From NCBI GenBank assembly GCA_017656145.1, contig JACDOI010000024.1, forward strand, positions 1 to 36,317: a stretch of DNA of 36,317 nt, in the 5' to 3' direction. Below the pieces are notes generated by a model. The model was not told where the DNA came from. It searched no databases and saw nothing but the letters and a program-made list of their open reading frames with translations. This document shows positions 24,854-34,489 of this stretch, piece by piece. A program made the position numbers and the translations under genes. The stretch is from Bacillota bacterium. GTDB lineage: Bacteria > Bacillota > Limnochordia > Limnochordales > ZCTH02-B6. The first letter of the stretch is position 1. Each line of letters begins with the position of its first letter.

Positions 24854-25192
24854 TCACACCAATTCGATGATGGACATGGGCGCCGCGTCGCCCCGGCGAG
24901 GACCCAGCTTCACGATGCGGGTATAGCCGCCCGGGCGCTCCGCGTAGCGCGGGGCCACCTCATTGAACAACCGGCGAACCACCGCGCGGTCCGTAAGAAA
25001 CGCCGCCGCCTGCCGGCGCGCGTGGAGATCGCCTCGCTTGCCCAAGGTGATCATTTTCTCAACCACGGGCCTCACCGCCCTGGCCTTGGCCTCGGTAGTC
25101 GTAATCCTTCCCTTTGCGATCACGGCGGTGGCCAAATGCCGCAGGAGGGCGCGGCGGTGGCTGCTGGTCCGACCCAGTTTCTGCAGTCGCAT
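24854..25192 (-). CDS. rplQ: 50S ribosomal protein L17
   Basis: L17 sits near the polypeptide exit tunnel. The 112-residue protein begins [20 protein letters not shown] and continues with [20 protein letters not shown] and the C-terminal [20 protein letters not shown], all conserved. The ATG at 25192 follows GGGAGGGAG. It is the last ribosomal gene of the alpha cluster, directly after rpoA and before the ECF genes. Its final codons (IIELV then TGA) are in the same frame as ecfA1. Confidence 0.97.
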   Translation of the reverse strand: MRLQKLGRTSSHRRALLRHLATAVIAKGRITTTEAKARAVRPVVEKMITLGKRGDLHARRQAAAFLTDRAVVRRLFNEVAPRYAERPGGYTRIVKLGPRRGDAAPMSIIELV

Positions 25193-25207
25193 GCCTACTC
25201 CCTCCCC

Positions 25208-26149
25208 TCATTCATCCGGCTGGCGCAACGAAAGGCCGAGCGCGGCCAGTTTCTCCTTGACTTCCTGGAGCGATTTCTTGCCCAGGTTGCGCACTTTGAG
25301 CATGTCCGCCTCCGTCTTGCGGGTCAGCTCCTCGACGGTGTTGATGCCGGCCCGCTTGAGGCAGTTGTACGATCGAACCGACAGGTCCAGCTCCTCGATG
25401 GTCATCTGCAGGGCCCGATCTTTCGGCTCCTCGTCCTTGCGAACGAGGATCTCGACACCTTCGGCCGCCTCCGTCAAGTTCGCGAACAGCCGCAGATGTT
25501 CGATGAGGACCTGGGCCGCCAAGCTCACCGCCTCTTCCGGGTGGATGCTGCCGTCGGTCCACACCTCCATCACCAGCTGGTCGTAGTCGGTCACCTGGCC
25601 GACCCGGGTGTTCTGGACCTGGTAGTTGACCTTCTTCACCGGCGAAAAGATGGAATCGACCGCGATAACCCCGATGGGCTGGTCGGGCTTCTTATTCCGC
25701 TCCGCGGGCACCCAGCCGCGCCCTCGCTCCACCGTCATCTCCATGGACAGCCGTCCGCCCCTGTCCAAGGTGGCGATGTGGAGGTCGGGGTTGAGAATCT
25801 CCACATCGGAGCTGTGCTGGATGTCGGCGGCGGTCACCTCGCCCTCGCCCTCCGCCTCAATGCGCAAGGTCACGGGCCCGTCGGTGTGCATTTTGACCAG
25901 GAGCTGCTTCAAGTTGAGAACAATATCGGTGGTGTCCTCCACCACGCCCGGTATCGTGGAAAATTCATGCAGCACGCCGTCAATGCGCACCGACGTCACC
26001 GCCGCACCCGGAAGCGAGGACAGCAAGATGCGGCGCAGGGAGTTTCCCAGCGTGATGCCGTACCCCCGCTCCAGCGGCTCCACGACGAACTTGCCGTAGG
26101 TGTCCCCCGACTCCACGGTCTCGATGCGCGGCTTCTCGATCTCGAGCAT
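25208..26149 (-). CDS. rpoA: RNA polymerase alpha subunit
   Basis: The alpha subunit nucleates polymerase assembly and contacts promoters and activators. The 313-residue protein has an N-terminal dimerisation domain ([39 protein letters not shown]). A linker follows, then a C-terminal helix-hairpin-helix domain ([28 protein letters not shown]). The ATG at 26149 follows AGGAGGAGGGG; a longer frame upstream runs back to rpsK and is not real. Length matches Bacillus (314). No rpsD lies between rpsK and rpoA, as in Bacillus but unlike many clostridia. Confidence 0.98.
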   Translation of the reverse strand: MLEIEKPRIETVESGDTYGKFVVEPLERGYGITLGNSLRRILLSSLPGAAVTSVRIDGVLHEFSTIPGVVEDTTDIVLNLKQLLVKMHTDGPVTLRIEAEGEGEVTAADIQHSSDVEILNPDLHIATLDRGGRLSMEMTVERGRGWVPAERNKKPDQPIGVIAVDSIFSPVKKVNYQVQNTRVGQVTDYDQLVMEVWTDGSIHPEEAVSLAAQVLIEHLRLFANLTEAAEGVEILVRKDEEPKDRALQMTIEELDLSVRSYNCLKRAGINTVEELTRKTEADMLKVRNLGKKSLQEVKEKLAALGLSLRQPDE

Positions 26150-26205
26150 CTGTACCCCTCCTCCTGGCGGGTTTCCCAGCCTCAAGCCCGGCCCGCCGGC
26201 CCGCA

Positions 26206-26601
26206 CTAGACGCGCCGGCGCTTGGGCGGCCGGCACCCGTTGTGGGGGATGGGCGTCACATCCTTGATGAGGCTCACCTCAAGTCCCGCCGCCTGCAGCG
26301 AGCGGATGGCGGCCTCTCGGCCGGACCCGGGTCCCTTGACCCAGACCTCGACCTCCCGCATGCCGTGTTCCATAGCGGCCCTAGCCGCCGCTTCGGCTGC
26401 CTGACCCGCCGCGTAGGGCGTTCCCTTGCGGGACCCCTTAAAACCGGTCACACCCGCGGATGCCCAGGCGATGACATTCCCCTGCTTGTCAGTGATGGTG
26501 ACAATCGTATTGTTGAACGTGGATCGGATGTGCGCCACGCCGCTGGGAATGTTCTTTCGTTCCCGCCGCCGCGGCCGCGCACCTCGCTTGGGCCTGGCCA
26601 C
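26206..26601 (-). CDS. rpsK: 30S ribosomal protein S11
   Basis: S11 lies on the platform of the small subunit and helps select mRNA in the E site. The 131-residue protein has [40 protein letters not shown] and the C-terminal [18 protein letters not shown], all diagnostic. The GTG at 26601 follows TTAGGAGG. It is 56 bases downstream of rpsM and 56 bases before rpoA. Confidence 0.97.
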   Translation of the reverse strand: MARPKRGARPRRRERKNIPSGVAHIRSTFNNTIVTITDKQGNVIAWASAGVTGFKGSRKGTPYAAGQAAEAAARAAMEHGMREVEVWVKGPGSGREAAIRSLQAAGLEVSLIKDVTPIPHNGCRPPKRRRV

Positions 26602-26657
26602 TCCAACCGCCTCCTAATGCCGGCGCCCCAACCGGGCGCCCGGGCTAAGGTGTGCTC

Positions 26658-27029
26658 CTACTTCTTCCGCTTGCCGCCCACGGTGCGCCGGGGACCTTTA
26701 CGGGTACGGGCGTTGGTCCGGGTTCTCTGGCCCCGCACCGGCAACCCCCGGCGGTGGCGCAAGCCACGGTACGACCCGATGTCGATCAGCCGCTTGATGT
26801 TCATCTGCACCTCCCGGCGCAGATCACCTTCCACCTGGTAGTTCTTATCGATGAAATCCCGCAGGCGGCTGACTTCCTCTTCCGTCAAATCCCGCACCCG
26901 GGTATCCGGGTTCACACCGGTCTTCGCAAGAATCTCCTGGGACCGGGTCCGGCCGATGCCGTAGATGTACGTCAACGCGATGACGACCCGCTTGTCCCGG
27001 GGCAAATCAACGCCGGCAATTCTTGCCAT
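26658..27029 (-). CDS. rpsM: 30S ribosomal protein S13
   Basis: S13 is in the 30S head and forms bridges to the large subunit and contacts to P-site tRNA. The 123-residue protein begins [14 protein letters not shown], has [20 protein letters not shown] and [20 protein letters not shown], and ends in a basic tail [13 protein letters not shown]. Start at ATG 27029 behind a GGGAGGTGATGAG region. Neighbours are rpmJ upstream and rpsK downstream. Confidence 0.97.
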   Translation of the reverse strand: MARIAGVDLPRDKRVVIALTYIYGIGRTRSQEILAKTGVNPDTRVRDLTEEEVSRLRDFIDKNYQVEGDLRREVQMNIKRLIDIGSYRGLRHRRGLPVRGQRTRTNARTRKGPRRTVGGKRKK

Positions 27030-27052
27030 TGCTCATCACCTCCCGCCCGTCG

Positions 27053-27166
27053 TCAACCCTGCTTCTGCTTGTGCTTCGGATTCTCGCAGATGACCATCAC
27101 GCGCCCGTGGCGCCGGATGATCTTGCACTTCTCACAGATGCGCTTCACCGATGGCCGCACCTTCAT
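27053..27166 (-). CDS. rpmJ: 50S ribosomal protein L36
   Basis: This 37-residue gene is easily missed by length filters. It translates as [20 protein letters not shown] followed by [17 protein letters not shown]. The zinc ligands Cys11, Cys14, Cys27 and His32 of the C+ form are all present. The ATG at 27166 is preceded by GGAGGCGAACGTTC. It lies between infA (13 bases) and rpsM (23 bases), the standard place. Confidence 0.96.
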   Translation of the reverse strand: MKVRPSVKRICEKCKIIRRHGRVMVICENPKHKQKQG

Positions 27167-27179
27167 GAACGTTCGCCTC

Positions 27180-27398
27180 CTAACGCTTCCGGTAGGTGAT
27201 CCGGCCCCGTGACAGGTCGTACGGCGACAGTTCCACCGTTACCCGGTCGCCGGGCAGGATGCGGATGAAGTGCATGCGCATCTTGCCCGATACGTGGCAC
27301 AGCACCTTGTGCCCGTTTTCCAGCTGCACGCGAAACATGGCGTTGGGCAGGGGTTCGATCACGGTGCCCTCCAGTTCGATGACGTCCTCTTTCCCCAT
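27180..27398 (-). CDS. infA: translation initiation factor IF-1
   Basis: IF-1 binds the A site of the small subunit during initiation. The 72-residue protein is one OB fold: [39 protein letters not shown], then [20 protein letters not shown] and ITYRKR. This is full length for the family. The ATG at 27398 is chosen over a GC-rich upstream extension that overlaps the KOW gene. It follows that gene by 5 bases, with the ribosome binding site inside its end. Confidence 0.97.
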   Translation of the reverse strand: MGKEDVIELEGTVIEPLPNAMFRVQLENGHKVLCHVSGKMRMHFIRILPGDRVTVELSPYDLSRGRITYRKR

Positions 27399-27403
27399 GG
27401 CCT

Positions 27404-27685
27404 CTAGCCCGCCTCCTTCACCTTCGCCGCGAGGAGCTCCAGTGCCGCCCGCACCTCGGCGTCCTTGACCGACTCTCCCCGGGCCCACCGGGCGCCGAGC
27501 CCGTCCGCCACCGCGGAGCAGGCCTCCAAATGCCGGGGATTTTTCCGCTTAGGCCGGGCTACCGGGCGCTTGTCGCCGTCTATCACCAGCACGAACCCGT
27601 CTTCAAGCACCCGGTAAACCAGAAACAGCTTGCCGGCGTCCCTGCCGGCCTTCGACCTGACAAGCCTTCCCGGTTCCAACTGCAC
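27404..27685 (-). CDS. KOW-domain RNA-binding protein (L14e-like)
   Basis: The 93-residue protein begins with a KOW-like SH3 barrel: [40 protein letters not shown], then [12 protein letters not shown]. This is the plan of the L14e/L6e/L27e KOW family seen between map and infA in many Firmicutes. Its second half is a helical region rich in Ala and Glu. It probably binds ribosomal RNA, but no exact role is established. The GTG at 27685 is 13 bases after map behind a GGGAAAGG run. Confidence 0.8.
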   Translation of the reverse strand: MQLEPGRLVRSKAGRDAGKLFLVYRVLEDGFVLVIDGDKRPVARPKRKNPRHLEACSAVADGLGARWARGESVKDAEVRAALELLAAKVKEAG

Positions 27686-27698
27686 GGCCTTTCCCGCC

Positions 27699-28445
27699 CT
27701 ACAGCGTCGTCAAAATTTCGGCCTCGCCGGTGCGGACAGCGACGCTGTGCTCAAAGTGGGCTGACAAGCTGCCGTCCGCGGTCACCACCGTCCAATTGTC
27801 CTCGAGCACCCGAACCCGGTAATCCCCGCAGTTGACCATGGGCTCAATGGCCAGCGTCATCCCCTCTTTGAGCCGGACGCCCCGCCCCGGCGGGCCGTAG
27901 TTGGGAATCTGGGGTGCCTCGTGCATCGCCCGCCCCACGCCGTGACCGACGAAGTCCCGGACCACCGAAAATCCGGAAGCCTCGACGTGCTGCTGGATGG
28001 CGTGGCCGATGTCCGACAGCCGCCGGCCGGCCACCGCCTGCTCAATGCCTTTGTACAGCGCCTCCTCGGTGACCCGCAAGAGCTTCTGGGCCAGTTCCGA
28101 CACCGTCCCCACCGGATACGTCCAAGCCGAATCGCCGCAAAACCCGTCGACGAACGCCCCGATGTCCACCGACACGATGTCGCCCTCCACAAGCACCCGC
28201 GAGCCCGGGATACCGTGCACCACCTCGTCGTTGACGCTTGTGCAGCAGCTGGCCGGATAGCCCCGGTATCCTTTGAAGGCGGGAATCGCCCCCCGCTTGC
28301 GCAAAAACTCCTCGACCCAGGCGTCGATTTCCGCAGTGGTTACACCGGGGCGCAGCCGGTCCCGCACAATTCGATGAGCTTCAGCCACCACCCGGCCCGC
28401 CCGCCTCAGCGCGGCGATTTCGGGATCCGACTTGAGAATGATCAT
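27699..28445 (-). CDS. map: methionine aminopeptidase type I
   Basis: This metalloenzyme removes the initiator methionine from new proteins. The 248-residue protein has the five metal ligands in order: two Asp in SVDIGAFVDGFCGDSAWT, His in GHGVGRAMHEAPQ, Glu in AIEPMV and Glu in SAHFEHSVAV. The substrate-site segment SCCTSVNDEVVHGIPG is also present. The ATG at 28445 overlaps the adk stop as TGATG, showing coupling; the longer upstream frame lies inside adk. There is no N-terminal zinc-finger extension. Confidence 0.97.
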   Translation of the reverse strand: MIILKSDPEIAALRRAGRVVAEAHRIVRDRLRPGVTTAEIDAWVEEFLRKRGAIPAFKGYRGYPASCCTSVNDEVVHGIPGSRVLVEGDIVSVDIGAFVDGFCGDSAWTYPVGTVSELAQKLLRVTEEALYKGIEQAVAGRRLSDIGHAIQQHVEASGFSVVRDFVGHGVGRAMHEAPQIPNYGPPGRGVRLKEGMTLAIEPMVNCGDYRVRVLEDNWTVVTADGSLSAHFEHSVAVRTGEAEILTTL

Positions 28446-29113
28446 CAGCCGCCCGAAACCCCCGCGTTGCCCTGCTGCCCCAACGCCCGCAAAATGTCTT
28501 CGAGCACGTCGGGGATCGGCTGCTGGCCGTCGACCTCTACCAGGATTCCCCGTTCCTTGTAATAGTCGACCACCGGGCGGGTCTGGGACAGGTAAACTTG
28601 CAACCGGCGACGAGCCGTTTCCTCGGAATCGTCGGGCCGTTGCACAAGGGGCCCGCCGCACGCGGGACACCGTCCCCCCGACTGCTCAACCTGGGCCTGG
28701 CCGTATGTGGCGCCGCACTGCTCGCATACCCGCCGGGCCGAGACCCGCCGGACCGCTTCCTCCTCCGGCACGTGGATGAACACCGCCGCATCCAGCGGTC
28801 TTCCGATCTGCCGTAGTTTTTCGTCCAGCGCTCGGGCCTGCGGAACCGTGCGGGGAAATCCGTCCAGCACAAATCCGCGGCCGGCGTCGGCCTGGTTCAG
28901 CCGCTCTTCCACCAGCGCCACAGTGAGATGATCCGGAACCAGTTCTCCCCGTTCCACGTATTCCTTCACCTGCCGTCCCAGAGCGGTCTCGGACCGCAGA
29001 ACAGCCCGAAACATATCACCGGTTGAGATGCGGGGAATCGCCAGGCGACGGCCCAGCAATTCCCCCTGGGTGCCCTTCCCCGCTCCGGGCAACCCGAGCA
29101 TCACCAGCCGCAC
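28445..29113 (-). CDS. adk: adenylate kinase
   Basis: Adk interconverts ATP plus AMP and two ADP. The 222-residue protein has P-loop GLPGAGKGT near residue 7, RISTGDMFRA, and FVLDGFPRTVPQARALD. It is the long form with a LID zinc site made by CEQC and CPAC, as in Gram-positive enzymes. GTG start at 29113 with a GGGGGCG run upstream. It lies between secY and map, its usual place in the spc cluster. Confidence 0.97.
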   Translation of the reverse strand: MRLVMLGLPGAGKGTQGELLGRRLAIPRISTGDMFRAVLRSETALGRQVKEYVERGELVPDHLTVALVEERLNQADAGRGFVLDGFPRTVPQARALDEKLRQIGRPLDAAVFIHVPEEEAVRRVSARRVCEQCGATYGQAQVEQSGGRCPACGGPLVQRPDDSEETARRRLQVYLSQTRPVVDYYKERGILVEVDGQQPIPDVLEDILRALGQQGNAGVSGG

Positions 29114-29141
29114 GCAATCGCCCCCATCCAGATCGGGCTCT

Positions 29142-30413
29142 CTACTTCAAGAAACCTTCGTAGTGACGCATGAGCAGCTGCGCCTCGATCTGCTTCATGG
29201 TGTCCAGCGCAACGCCCACCACGATGAGCAGTCCGGTGCCTCCGAAGTACAAAAACGACGTGGGCATCCGGGTGATGGCCGCCATGACATACGGCATAAC
29301 GGCGATCACGGCCAAAAACAGCGCCCCCGCCAGCGTCAACCGGCTGAGGACCCGATCCAAGTATTGGGCCGTCGGCTTGCCCGGTCTAAGACCCGGGATG
29401 AATCCCCCGTACTTCTTCATGTTGTCGGCGACCTCCACCGGGTTCCAGGTCACCGCGGTGTAGAAGTACGTGAAGAAAATCACCAGGATGAAGTACAGCA
29501 CGTTGTAGCCAACCGTTCCAATGCCTATCACCCGATCGACGAACGGGGCGATGGACGGAACGAACTGGGCGATGGTGAGCGGGAAAAACAACACCGACGA
29601 AGCGAAGATGACCGGAATCACGCCCGCCTGGTTGATCCGCATCGGGATGTGGGTGCTGCTGCCGCCATACATCCGCCGCCCGACCACCCGGCGCGCGTAC
29701 TGGACCGGTATGCGGCGCTGTCCCTGCTGAACCATGATCACTGCGGCGATGACGAGCAACCCGGCCACCGCGAAGAACAGCAGGCTAAACGGATTGATCC
29801 CGCCTTCCCCCACCGCCTGGAAAATGTTGAACGCTCCCACGGGCACGCCGGCCACGATCCCTGCGAAGATGAGCAGCGAGATGCCGTTGCCGATCCCATG
29901 CTCCGAAATCTTTTCGCCGAGCCACATGAGGAACGTGCTGCCCGCTGTCAGGGTCACCACGATGGTGATAAATGTCAGCGGATTTGGATCCGAGATCACG
30001 CCCCAGCTACGGGCTAAGGCCGTAATGCCGATGGCCTGCACGATCCCGAGCGCGACGGTCCCGTACCTCGTGTACTGCTGGATCACCTTCCGTCCCTCGG
30101 GCCCTTCCTTAGCCAGTTCCTCCAGCCGCGGGATGACAATGGTCAACAGCTGCAGGATGATGGACGCCGTAATGTATGGGTTGACACCCATGGCGAACAC
30201 GGTGAACCTGCCGAGGGCCCCGCCAGAAAACAGGTTCAGGAAACCGAAAATGTTGCCGCCCGTCACGCCCAGCTCCTGGGCGAGGGCGGCGGCGTCTACC
30301 CCGGGAACCGGCACGAAGGACCCGATGCGGAACACCACCAACAGGGCAAACGTGTACAGGATCTTGCGGCGCAAGTCCGCGATCCGCAGCGCGTTGCGCA
30401 CCGCTTCCAGCAC
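29142..30413 (-). CDS. secY: protein translocase subunit SecY
   Basis: SecY is the channel of the general secretion system. The 423-residue protein has ten membrane helices and the motifs RKILYTFALLVVFRIGSFVP near the start, a plug-region NLFSGGALGRFTVFAMGVNP, the loop RRIPVQYARRVVGRRMYGG and the C-terminal GTGLLIVVGVALDTMKQIEA. The GTG at 30413 immediately follows the rplO TGA with no gap, and the ribosome binding site GAGGTGATC lies in the end of rplO. Confidence 0.97.
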   Translation of the reverse strand: MLEAVRNALRIADLRRKILYTFALLVVFRIGSFVPVPGVDAAALAQELGVTGGNIFGFLNLFSGGALGRFTVFAMGVNPYITASIILQLLTIVIPRLEELAKEGPEGRKVIQQYTRYGTVALGIVQAIGITALARSWGVISDPNPLTFITIVVTLTAGSTFLMWLGEKISEHGIGNGISLLIFAGIVAGVPVGAFNIFQAVGEGGINPFSLLFFAVAGLLVIAAVIMVQQGQRRIPVQYARRVVGRRMYGGSSTHIPMRINQAGVIPVIFASSVLFFPLTIAQFVPSIAPFVDRVIGIGTVGYNVLYFILVIFFTYFYTAVTWNPVEVADNMKKYGGFIPGLRPGKPTAQYLDRVLSRLTLAGALFLAVIAVMPYVMAAITRMPTSFLYFGGTGLLIVVGVALDTMKQIEAQLLMRHYEGFLK

Positions 30414-30857
30414 TCAGATCACCTCGATCTTGCCCCCGGCAGCCTCAATCTTGGCGGCCGCGGACTTGCTGAAGGCGTGGGCGCGAACTACGAGGGCCCG
30501 CGACAATTCTCCCTCGCCCAGCACCTTTACGCCGTCCTTGAGATCCCGCACGACCCGGCGCTCCAACAGCAGCTCAGGCGTGACCACGGTCCCGGCATCG
30601 AACGCATTCAGCGCCTGGACGTTCACTTCCGCCAGCTCGCGGCGGAACCGCTTGTTGTTGAACCCCCGCTTGGGCAACCGCCGTTGCAGCGGCGTCTGGC
30701 CCCCTTCAAATCCAGGACCTTTGCCGCCTCCGGAGCGGGCCAGCTGGCCCTTCGTACCGCGGCCCGCGGTCTTGCCCTTGCCAGAACCGATGCCACGCCC
30801 GAGGCGCTTAGCCTTGCGGCGGGCCCCGGGAGCCGGACGCAGCTCGTGCAGTTTCAT
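30414..30857 (-). CDS. rplO: 50S ribosomal protein L15
   Basis: The 147-residue protein begins [20 protein letters not shown] with the basic, Gly-rich [19 protein letters not shown], and continues [20 protein letters not shown]. It ends with an alpha/beta domain ([20 protein letters not shown]). Start at ATG 30857, one base after the rpmD stop (TGAGATG), which indicates coupling. Its stop is directly followed by the secY GTG. Confidence 0.97.
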   Translation of the reverse strand: MKLHELRPAPGARRKAKRLGRGIGSGKGKTAGRGTKGQLARSGGGKGPGFEGGQTPLQRRLPKRGFNNKRFRRELAEVNVQALNAFDAGTVVTPELLLERRVVRDLKDGVKVLGEGELSRALVVRAHAFSKSAAAKIEAAGGKIEVI

Positions 30858-30858
30858 C

Positions 30859-31041
30859 TCACACTTCCTCCACTTCGACCAGGTGGCGAACCTTAAAGAC
30901 CATCCCCCGCACCGTGGGGGTGTCCTCCTTCACCACGGTGTGGTTCAGCCGCCGCAAGCCCAGCGCGCGGATCGTATCTTTCTGGTCCCGTCCGTAGCCG
31001 ATGGCGCTCTTCTTCCATGTAATCCTCAATTGCCCGGGCAC
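30859..31041 (-). CDS. rpmD: 50S ribosomal protein L30
   Basis: The 60-residue protein [20 protein letters not shown] followed by [20 protein letters not shown] and [16 protein letters not shown] matches bacterial L30 over its full length. GTG start at 31041, 11 bases after rpsE, with a GGGGGG run as ribosome binding site. It lies between rpsE and rplO as usual. Confidence 0.96.
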   Translation of the reverse strand: MPGQLRITWKKSAIGYGRDQKDTIRALGLRRLNHTVVKEDTPTVRGMVFKVRHLVEVEEV

Positions 31042-31052
31042 GGAAAGCCCCC

Positions 31053-31562
31053 CTAACCGACGATCTCCTCCACGCTCTTGCCCCGCAGGGCCGCCACCTG
31101 CTCCGCAGTCCGGAGTTCCCGCAACCCCTTGATGGTGGCCCGTGCCACGTTGATGGGGTTGTTGGAACCCAGCGACTTGCTCAAAACGTTCTTGACGCCC
31201 GCAAGCTCAAGCACCGCCCTTACCGGGCCGCCCGCGATGACCCCCGTCCCGGGGGAGGCCGGCTTAAGGAACACGTGCGCACCGCTGAAGCGGCTGTTGA
31301 CCTCGTGGGGCAACGTTCCGCCCACCATGGGCACGGAGATCATTTCCTTCTTGGCGGCCTCAACCCCCTTGCGGATGGCTTCGGACACTTCCCGGGCCTT
31401 GCCCACGCCAGCGCCGACCCGCCCAGCACCGTCGCCGACTACCACCAGCGCCGCAAACCGCCGGGTCCGACCGCCCTGGACCGTCTTGGATACCGGATTG
31501 ATCCAGACGACCCGCTCTTCCAGCTCCTGCCCGCCGTCTCGCCGGGAACGCTCATTGCGCAT
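31053..31562 (-). CDS. rpsE: 30S ribosomal protein S5
   Basis: S5 contributes to decoding fidelity and mRNA unwinding. The 169-residue protein has an N-terminal double-stranded-RNA-binding-like domain ([42 protein letters not shown]) and a C-terminal domain with [20 protein letters not shown] and [21 protein letters not shown] start at 31562 behind GGGGAGG. Neighbours are rplR and rpmD. Confidence 0.97.
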   Translation of the reverse strand: MRNERSRRDGGQELEERVVWINPVSKTVQGGRTRRFAALVVVGDGAGRVGAGVGKAREVSEAIRKGVEAAKKEMISVPMVGGTLPHEVNSRFSGAHVFLKPASPGTGVIAGGPVRAVLELAGVKNVLSKSLGSNNPINVARATIKGLRELRTAEQVAALRGKSVEEIVG

Positions 31563-31580
31563 CGGCCTGCACCTCCCCTC

Positions 31581-31946
31581 TCAAAAATCCAGTCCAGCCT
31601 CGCGGGCGCCCTCGGCCAGCGCCCGGACCCGACCGTGATACAAATTGCCGCCCCGATCGAACACGACCCGGCGGATTCCCTGCTCCATCGCGCGCCGCCC
31701 GATGAGGCGGCCCACCTCCCGGGCCGCGTCCTTATTCCCCGTGCTGGCCAAGCTCCCGCGGAGCTCGGGATCCAGGGTGGAAGCGGCCACCAAGGTATGT
31801 CCCCGCGTGTCGTCGATGATCTGCGCGTACATATGCTTCAAGCTGCGGTACACACACAGGCGGGGCCGCTCGGGCGTGCCTTGCACCTTCTTGCGCAGGC
31901 GCAAGTGGCGGCGCCGGCGACCCTCACTGCGCGTCAGCCTGGCCAT
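31581..31946 (-). CDS. rplR: 50S ribosomal protein L18
   Basis: L18 binds 5S rRNA. The 121-residue protein has [40 protein letters not shown], then a helix with [20 protein letters not shown] and [20 protein letters not shown]. These are family hallmarks over the full length. ATG start at 31946 with GGAGGG upstream, 18 bases after rplF. Confidence 0.97.
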   Translation of the reverse strand: MARLTRSEGRRRRHLRLRKKVQGTPERPRLCVYRSLKHMYAQIIDDTRGHTLVAASTLDPELRGSLASTGNKDAAREVGRLIGRRAMEQGIRRVVFDRGGNLYHGRVRALAEGAREAGLDF

Positions 31947-31964
31947 CTACCCATCCCTCCAGGA

Positions 31965-32516
31965 TCAACCCTTCTTGGAGACCTTTCCGGCCTTACCGGC
32001 CTTCCGCCGGATTCGCTCGCCGGCGTACCGCAAACCCTTGCCGAGATACGGCTCGGCGGGCCGCACCCGGCGGATGCGGGCGGCCATCTCGCCCACGAGC
32101 TCCTTGTCCGTACCCCGGATCGAAATCCGGTTGGCTGCGGGCACCTCGATGTCGATCCCCGGCGGTGGGACGATCTCCACCGGATGGGAATAGCCGACGT
32201 TGAGCACCAGCTTGTTGCCCTGCTTGGCCGCGCGATACCCGACGCCGCTGATCTCCAAGCTTTTCTCGAATCCTTCGGTCACACCTTGAACCATGTTGGC
32301 CACCAAGGTGCGCGTCAGGCCATGCAGCGCCCGGTGAGCCGGCTCGTCTGAGGGACGGCGGACGACCACCTTGCCGTCCACCAGCTCCAGCTTCATCGCT
32401 TCATGAACCGCCCGCGAGAGCTCGCCCTTCGGCCCTTTCACTCGCACCACATTGCCTTCCAGCCGCACCTCCACCCCGGCCGGGATGGGGATGGGCTGCT
32501 TTCCGATCCGTGACAC
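31965..32516 (-). CDS. rplF: 50S ribosomal protein L6
   Basis: L6 lies at the base of the L7/L12 stalk. The 183-residue protein starts [20 protein letters not shown], has two repeated alpha/beta domains, and ends [35 protein letters not shown] start at 32516 behind a GGGAGGTAGGG-type site. Length is slightly above the common 178-180 because of a Lys/Gly-rich tail. Confidence 0.97.
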   Translation of the reverse strand: MSRIGKQPIPIPAGVEVRLEGNVVRVKGPKGELSRAVHEAMKLELVDGKVVVRRPSDEPAHRALHGLTRTLVANMVQGVTEGFEKSLEISGVGYRAAKQGNKLVLNVGYSHPVEIVPPPGIDIEVPAANRISIRGTDKELVGEMAARIRRVRPAEPYLGKGLRYAGERIRRKAGKAGKVSKKG

Positions 32517-32558
32517 CAGCCCTACCTCCCTCGCGCCTCACGTCCGGGCGCGACCAAG

Positions 32559-32957
32559 CTACCAGACGTAGCAGATGACTTCGCCGCCGACGCCCTGCCG
32601 CCGGGCTTCCCGGTCGCTCATGACGCCTCGGGACGTGGAGAGTATCGCCACGCCGAGTCCCCCAAGCACCCGCGGGATCTGATCCCGGCGGGCGTAGACC
32701 CGGCGCCCGGGTTTGCTGATCCGCTTAAGCCCCGAAATGACCCGCTGCTTGTCGGCGCCGTACTTGAGGTACAGCCGGACGATTCCCTGCTTGCCGTCAT
32801 CGATGACGCGATAGTCGCGGATGAAGCCTTCTTGCTTGAGGATCCGGGCCAGCTCCTTCTTGAGATTGGAAGCCGGGACGTCCACCGAGTCATGGTAGAC
32901 CATGCTGGCGTTTCGAATCCGCGTCAGCATATCCGCGATCGGGTCGGTCATCACCAT
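32559..32957 (-). CDS. rpsH: 30S ribosomal protein S8
   Basis: S8 binds the central domain of 16S rRNA and, in some bacteria, represses spc mRNA translation. The 132-residue protein begins [20 protein letters not shown], as in Bacillus subtilis, and contains [20 protein letters not shown] and the C-terminal [18 protein letters not shown]. The ATG at 32957 is only 3 bases from GGAAGG; the ATG at 32951 has better spacing, so either may be used. Confidence 0.97.
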   Translation of the reverse strand: MVMTDPIADMLTRIRNASMVYHDSVDVPASNLKKELARILKQEGFIRDYRVIDDGKQGIVRLYLKYGADKQRVISGLKRISKPGRRVYARRDQIPRVLGGLGVAILSTSRGVMSDREARRQGVGGEVICYVW

Positions 32958-32979
32958 TTTCCTTCCACCCCTTCTCCCC

Positions 32980-33165
32980 TCACCAGCTGGCCTTGACCAC
33001 GCCGGGGATCTGACCCCGGTGGGCAAGGGTGCGGAAGCACACGCGGCACATGCCGAACCGCCGCATGTATGCCCGGGGGCGACCGCAGATGCGGCAGCGG
33101 TTGACCCGGCGGGTGCTGAACTTGGGTGGCCGCTTGGCTTTGGCGATCATCGACTTCTTGGCCAT
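32980..33165 (-). CDS. rpsZ: 30S ribosomal protein S14 type Z (zinc-binding)
   Basis: The 61-residue short S14 carries four zinc cysteines in CRIC and CRVC (C-x2-C-x12-C-x2-C). It begins [20 protein letters not shown] and ends [17 protein letters not shown]. This is the zinc-dependent C+ form typical of Gram-positive spc clusters. The ATG at 33165 follows GAGGTG; the longer upstream frame overlaps rplE and is not real. Confidence 0.97.
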   Translation of the reverse strand: MAKKSMIAKAKRPPKFSTRRVNRCRICGRPRAYMRRFGMCRVCFRTLAHRGQIPGVVKASW

Positions 33166-33178
33166 CTTCTCACCTCTT

Positions 33179-33721
33179 TCACGCCGCCCGGAACGGCATG
33201 CCCAGCTCGGCCAGGAGGGCGTAAGCTTCCTCATCGGTCTCCGCGGTCGTGACGATCACGACGTCAAGACCCCGGATCTTGTCGACCTTGTCGTACTTAA
33301 TCTCCGGAAAGATCAATTGCTCCCGCAATCCGAGGCTGTAGTTGCCCCGCCCGTCGAACCCTTTGGGCGACACGCCGCGAAAGTCCCGAATCCGGGGCAG
33401 GCCGACGTTGATCAGTTTGTCTAGAAAATCGTACATCCGCTGACCGCGCAAGGTCACCTTGCAGCCGATGGGCATCCCAGCGCGGATCTTGAAGGCCGCG
33501 ATGGACTTTTTGGCCCGGGTCACCGCCGGCTTTTGTCCGCTGATGAGCGTCAGATCCTCCATGGCCCCATCCAGGGCTTTGCCGTCCTGGGCCGCCTCAC
33601 CGACGCCCATGTTCAGCACGATCTTTTCCAGCCGGGGCACTTCCATGATGCTCCGATAGCCGAACCGCTCCCTCAACGCGGGCACGACTTGCTGGAGGTA
33701 TTTCTCCTTAAGCCGCGACAA
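33179..33721 (-). CDS. rplE: 50S ribosomal protein L5
   Basis: L5 binds 5S rRNA and contacts P-site tRNA. The 180-residue protein has [20 protein letters not shown], the signature [40 protein letters not shown] and [20 protein letters not shown]. The TTG at 33721 is 7 bases after AAGGAGG; there is no ATG at the expected N-terminus. The longer open frame upstream is a shadow within rplX. Confidence 0.97.
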   Translation of the reverse strand: MSRLKEKYLQQVVPALRERFGYRSIMEVPRLEKIVLNMGVGEAAQDGKALDGAMEDLTLISGQKPAVTRAKKSIAAFKIRAGMPIGCKVTLRGQRMYDFLDKLINVGLPRIRDFRGVSPKGFDGRGNYSLGLREQLIFPEIKYDKVDKIRGLDVVIVTTAETDEEAYALLAELGMPFRAA

Positions 33722-33740
33722 TCTCGCCCCTCCTTTCCGC

Positions 33741-34082
33741 TCAATCGATGGTCTTGCCGCAGCGGGTGCACTGGCGCACCACACCGCTTCCGGTCCGGTT
33801 GCGGCGCATCCGCGCCGGCCGGCGGCAGTGGGGGCAGACCACCAACACGTTGGAGGCGGCGATAGGCCCGGGACGCTCGATGACGCCCCCTTGCGGATTG
33901 GTGCGGGTCGGCCGCATGTGGCGCTTCTGAATGTTGACCCCTTCCACCACGACCCGGTTTTCCCGGGGCCGGGCCTCAAGCACCTTTCCCGTCTTGCCCT
34001 TGTCGTCGCCGCTGATGACCGCCACGGTGTCGTTTTTCTTGACGTGCATCTTCACGGGTTTCGCGTGCTCCCTGGCCGGCAT
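33741..34082 (-). CDS. rplX: 50S ribosomal protein L24
   Basis: L24 starts large-subunit assembly. The 113-residue protein has a KOW domain ([20 protein letters not shown]), [16 protein letters not shown], and a C-terminal zinc-knuckle-like CPHC/CTRC pair present in many bacterial L24 proteins. The ATG at 34082 follows GGAGGAG at good spacing; an internal ATG 11 codons later matches the shorter N-terminus of other species but has no ribosome binding site. Confidence 0.97.
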   Translation of the reverse strand: MPAREHAKPVKMHVKKNDTVAVISGDDKGKTGKVLEARPRENRVVVEGVNIQKRHMRPTRTNPQGGVIERPGPIAASNVLVVCPHCRRPARMRRNRTGSGVVRQCTRCGKTID

Positions 34083-34105
34083 CCCGACTCCTCCCCTCTA
34101 GCCCC

Positions 34106-34474
34106 TCAGAGCACTTCAGGGGCCAGCGAAACGATTCGCATGAAGTCCCGTTCCCGCAATTCCCGGGCTACCGGGCCAAAGATGCGGGTACCCCGCGGAT
34201 TTCCCTGGTCGTTGATGATCACCGCGGCGTTCTCGTCAAACTTGATGGTCGTCCCATCCGGTCGCCGCGTCGCCCGGCGCGTCCGCACAACCACGGCGCG
34301 GACAACGTCCCCCTTTTTGACGATGCCGCCCGGCGTAGCTTCCTTAACCGACGCCACGATCACGTCCCCGATCCGCGCGTAGCGGCGGTAACCGCCGCCC
34401 AAGACGCGAATGCACAGCAATTCCTTGGCGCCGGAGTTGTCGGCCACTTTGAGCCTCGACTCCTGTTGAATCAC
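34106..34474 (-). CDS. rplN: 50S ribosomal protein L14
   Basis: The 122-residue protein is fully conserved: [60 protein letters not shown] and [20 protein letters not shown] followed by PEVL. It has the exact common length. GTG start at 34474, 9 bases after GGAGG. It sits between rpsQ and rplX. Confidence 0.98.
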   Translation of the reverse strand: MIQQESRLKVADNSGAKELLCIRVLGGGYRRYARIGDVIVASVKEATPGGIVKKGDVVRAVVVRTRRATRRPDGTTIKFDENAAVIINDQGNPRGTRIFGPVARELRERDFMRIVSLAPEVL

Positions 34475-34489
34475 CGCTCTTGGCCTCCC

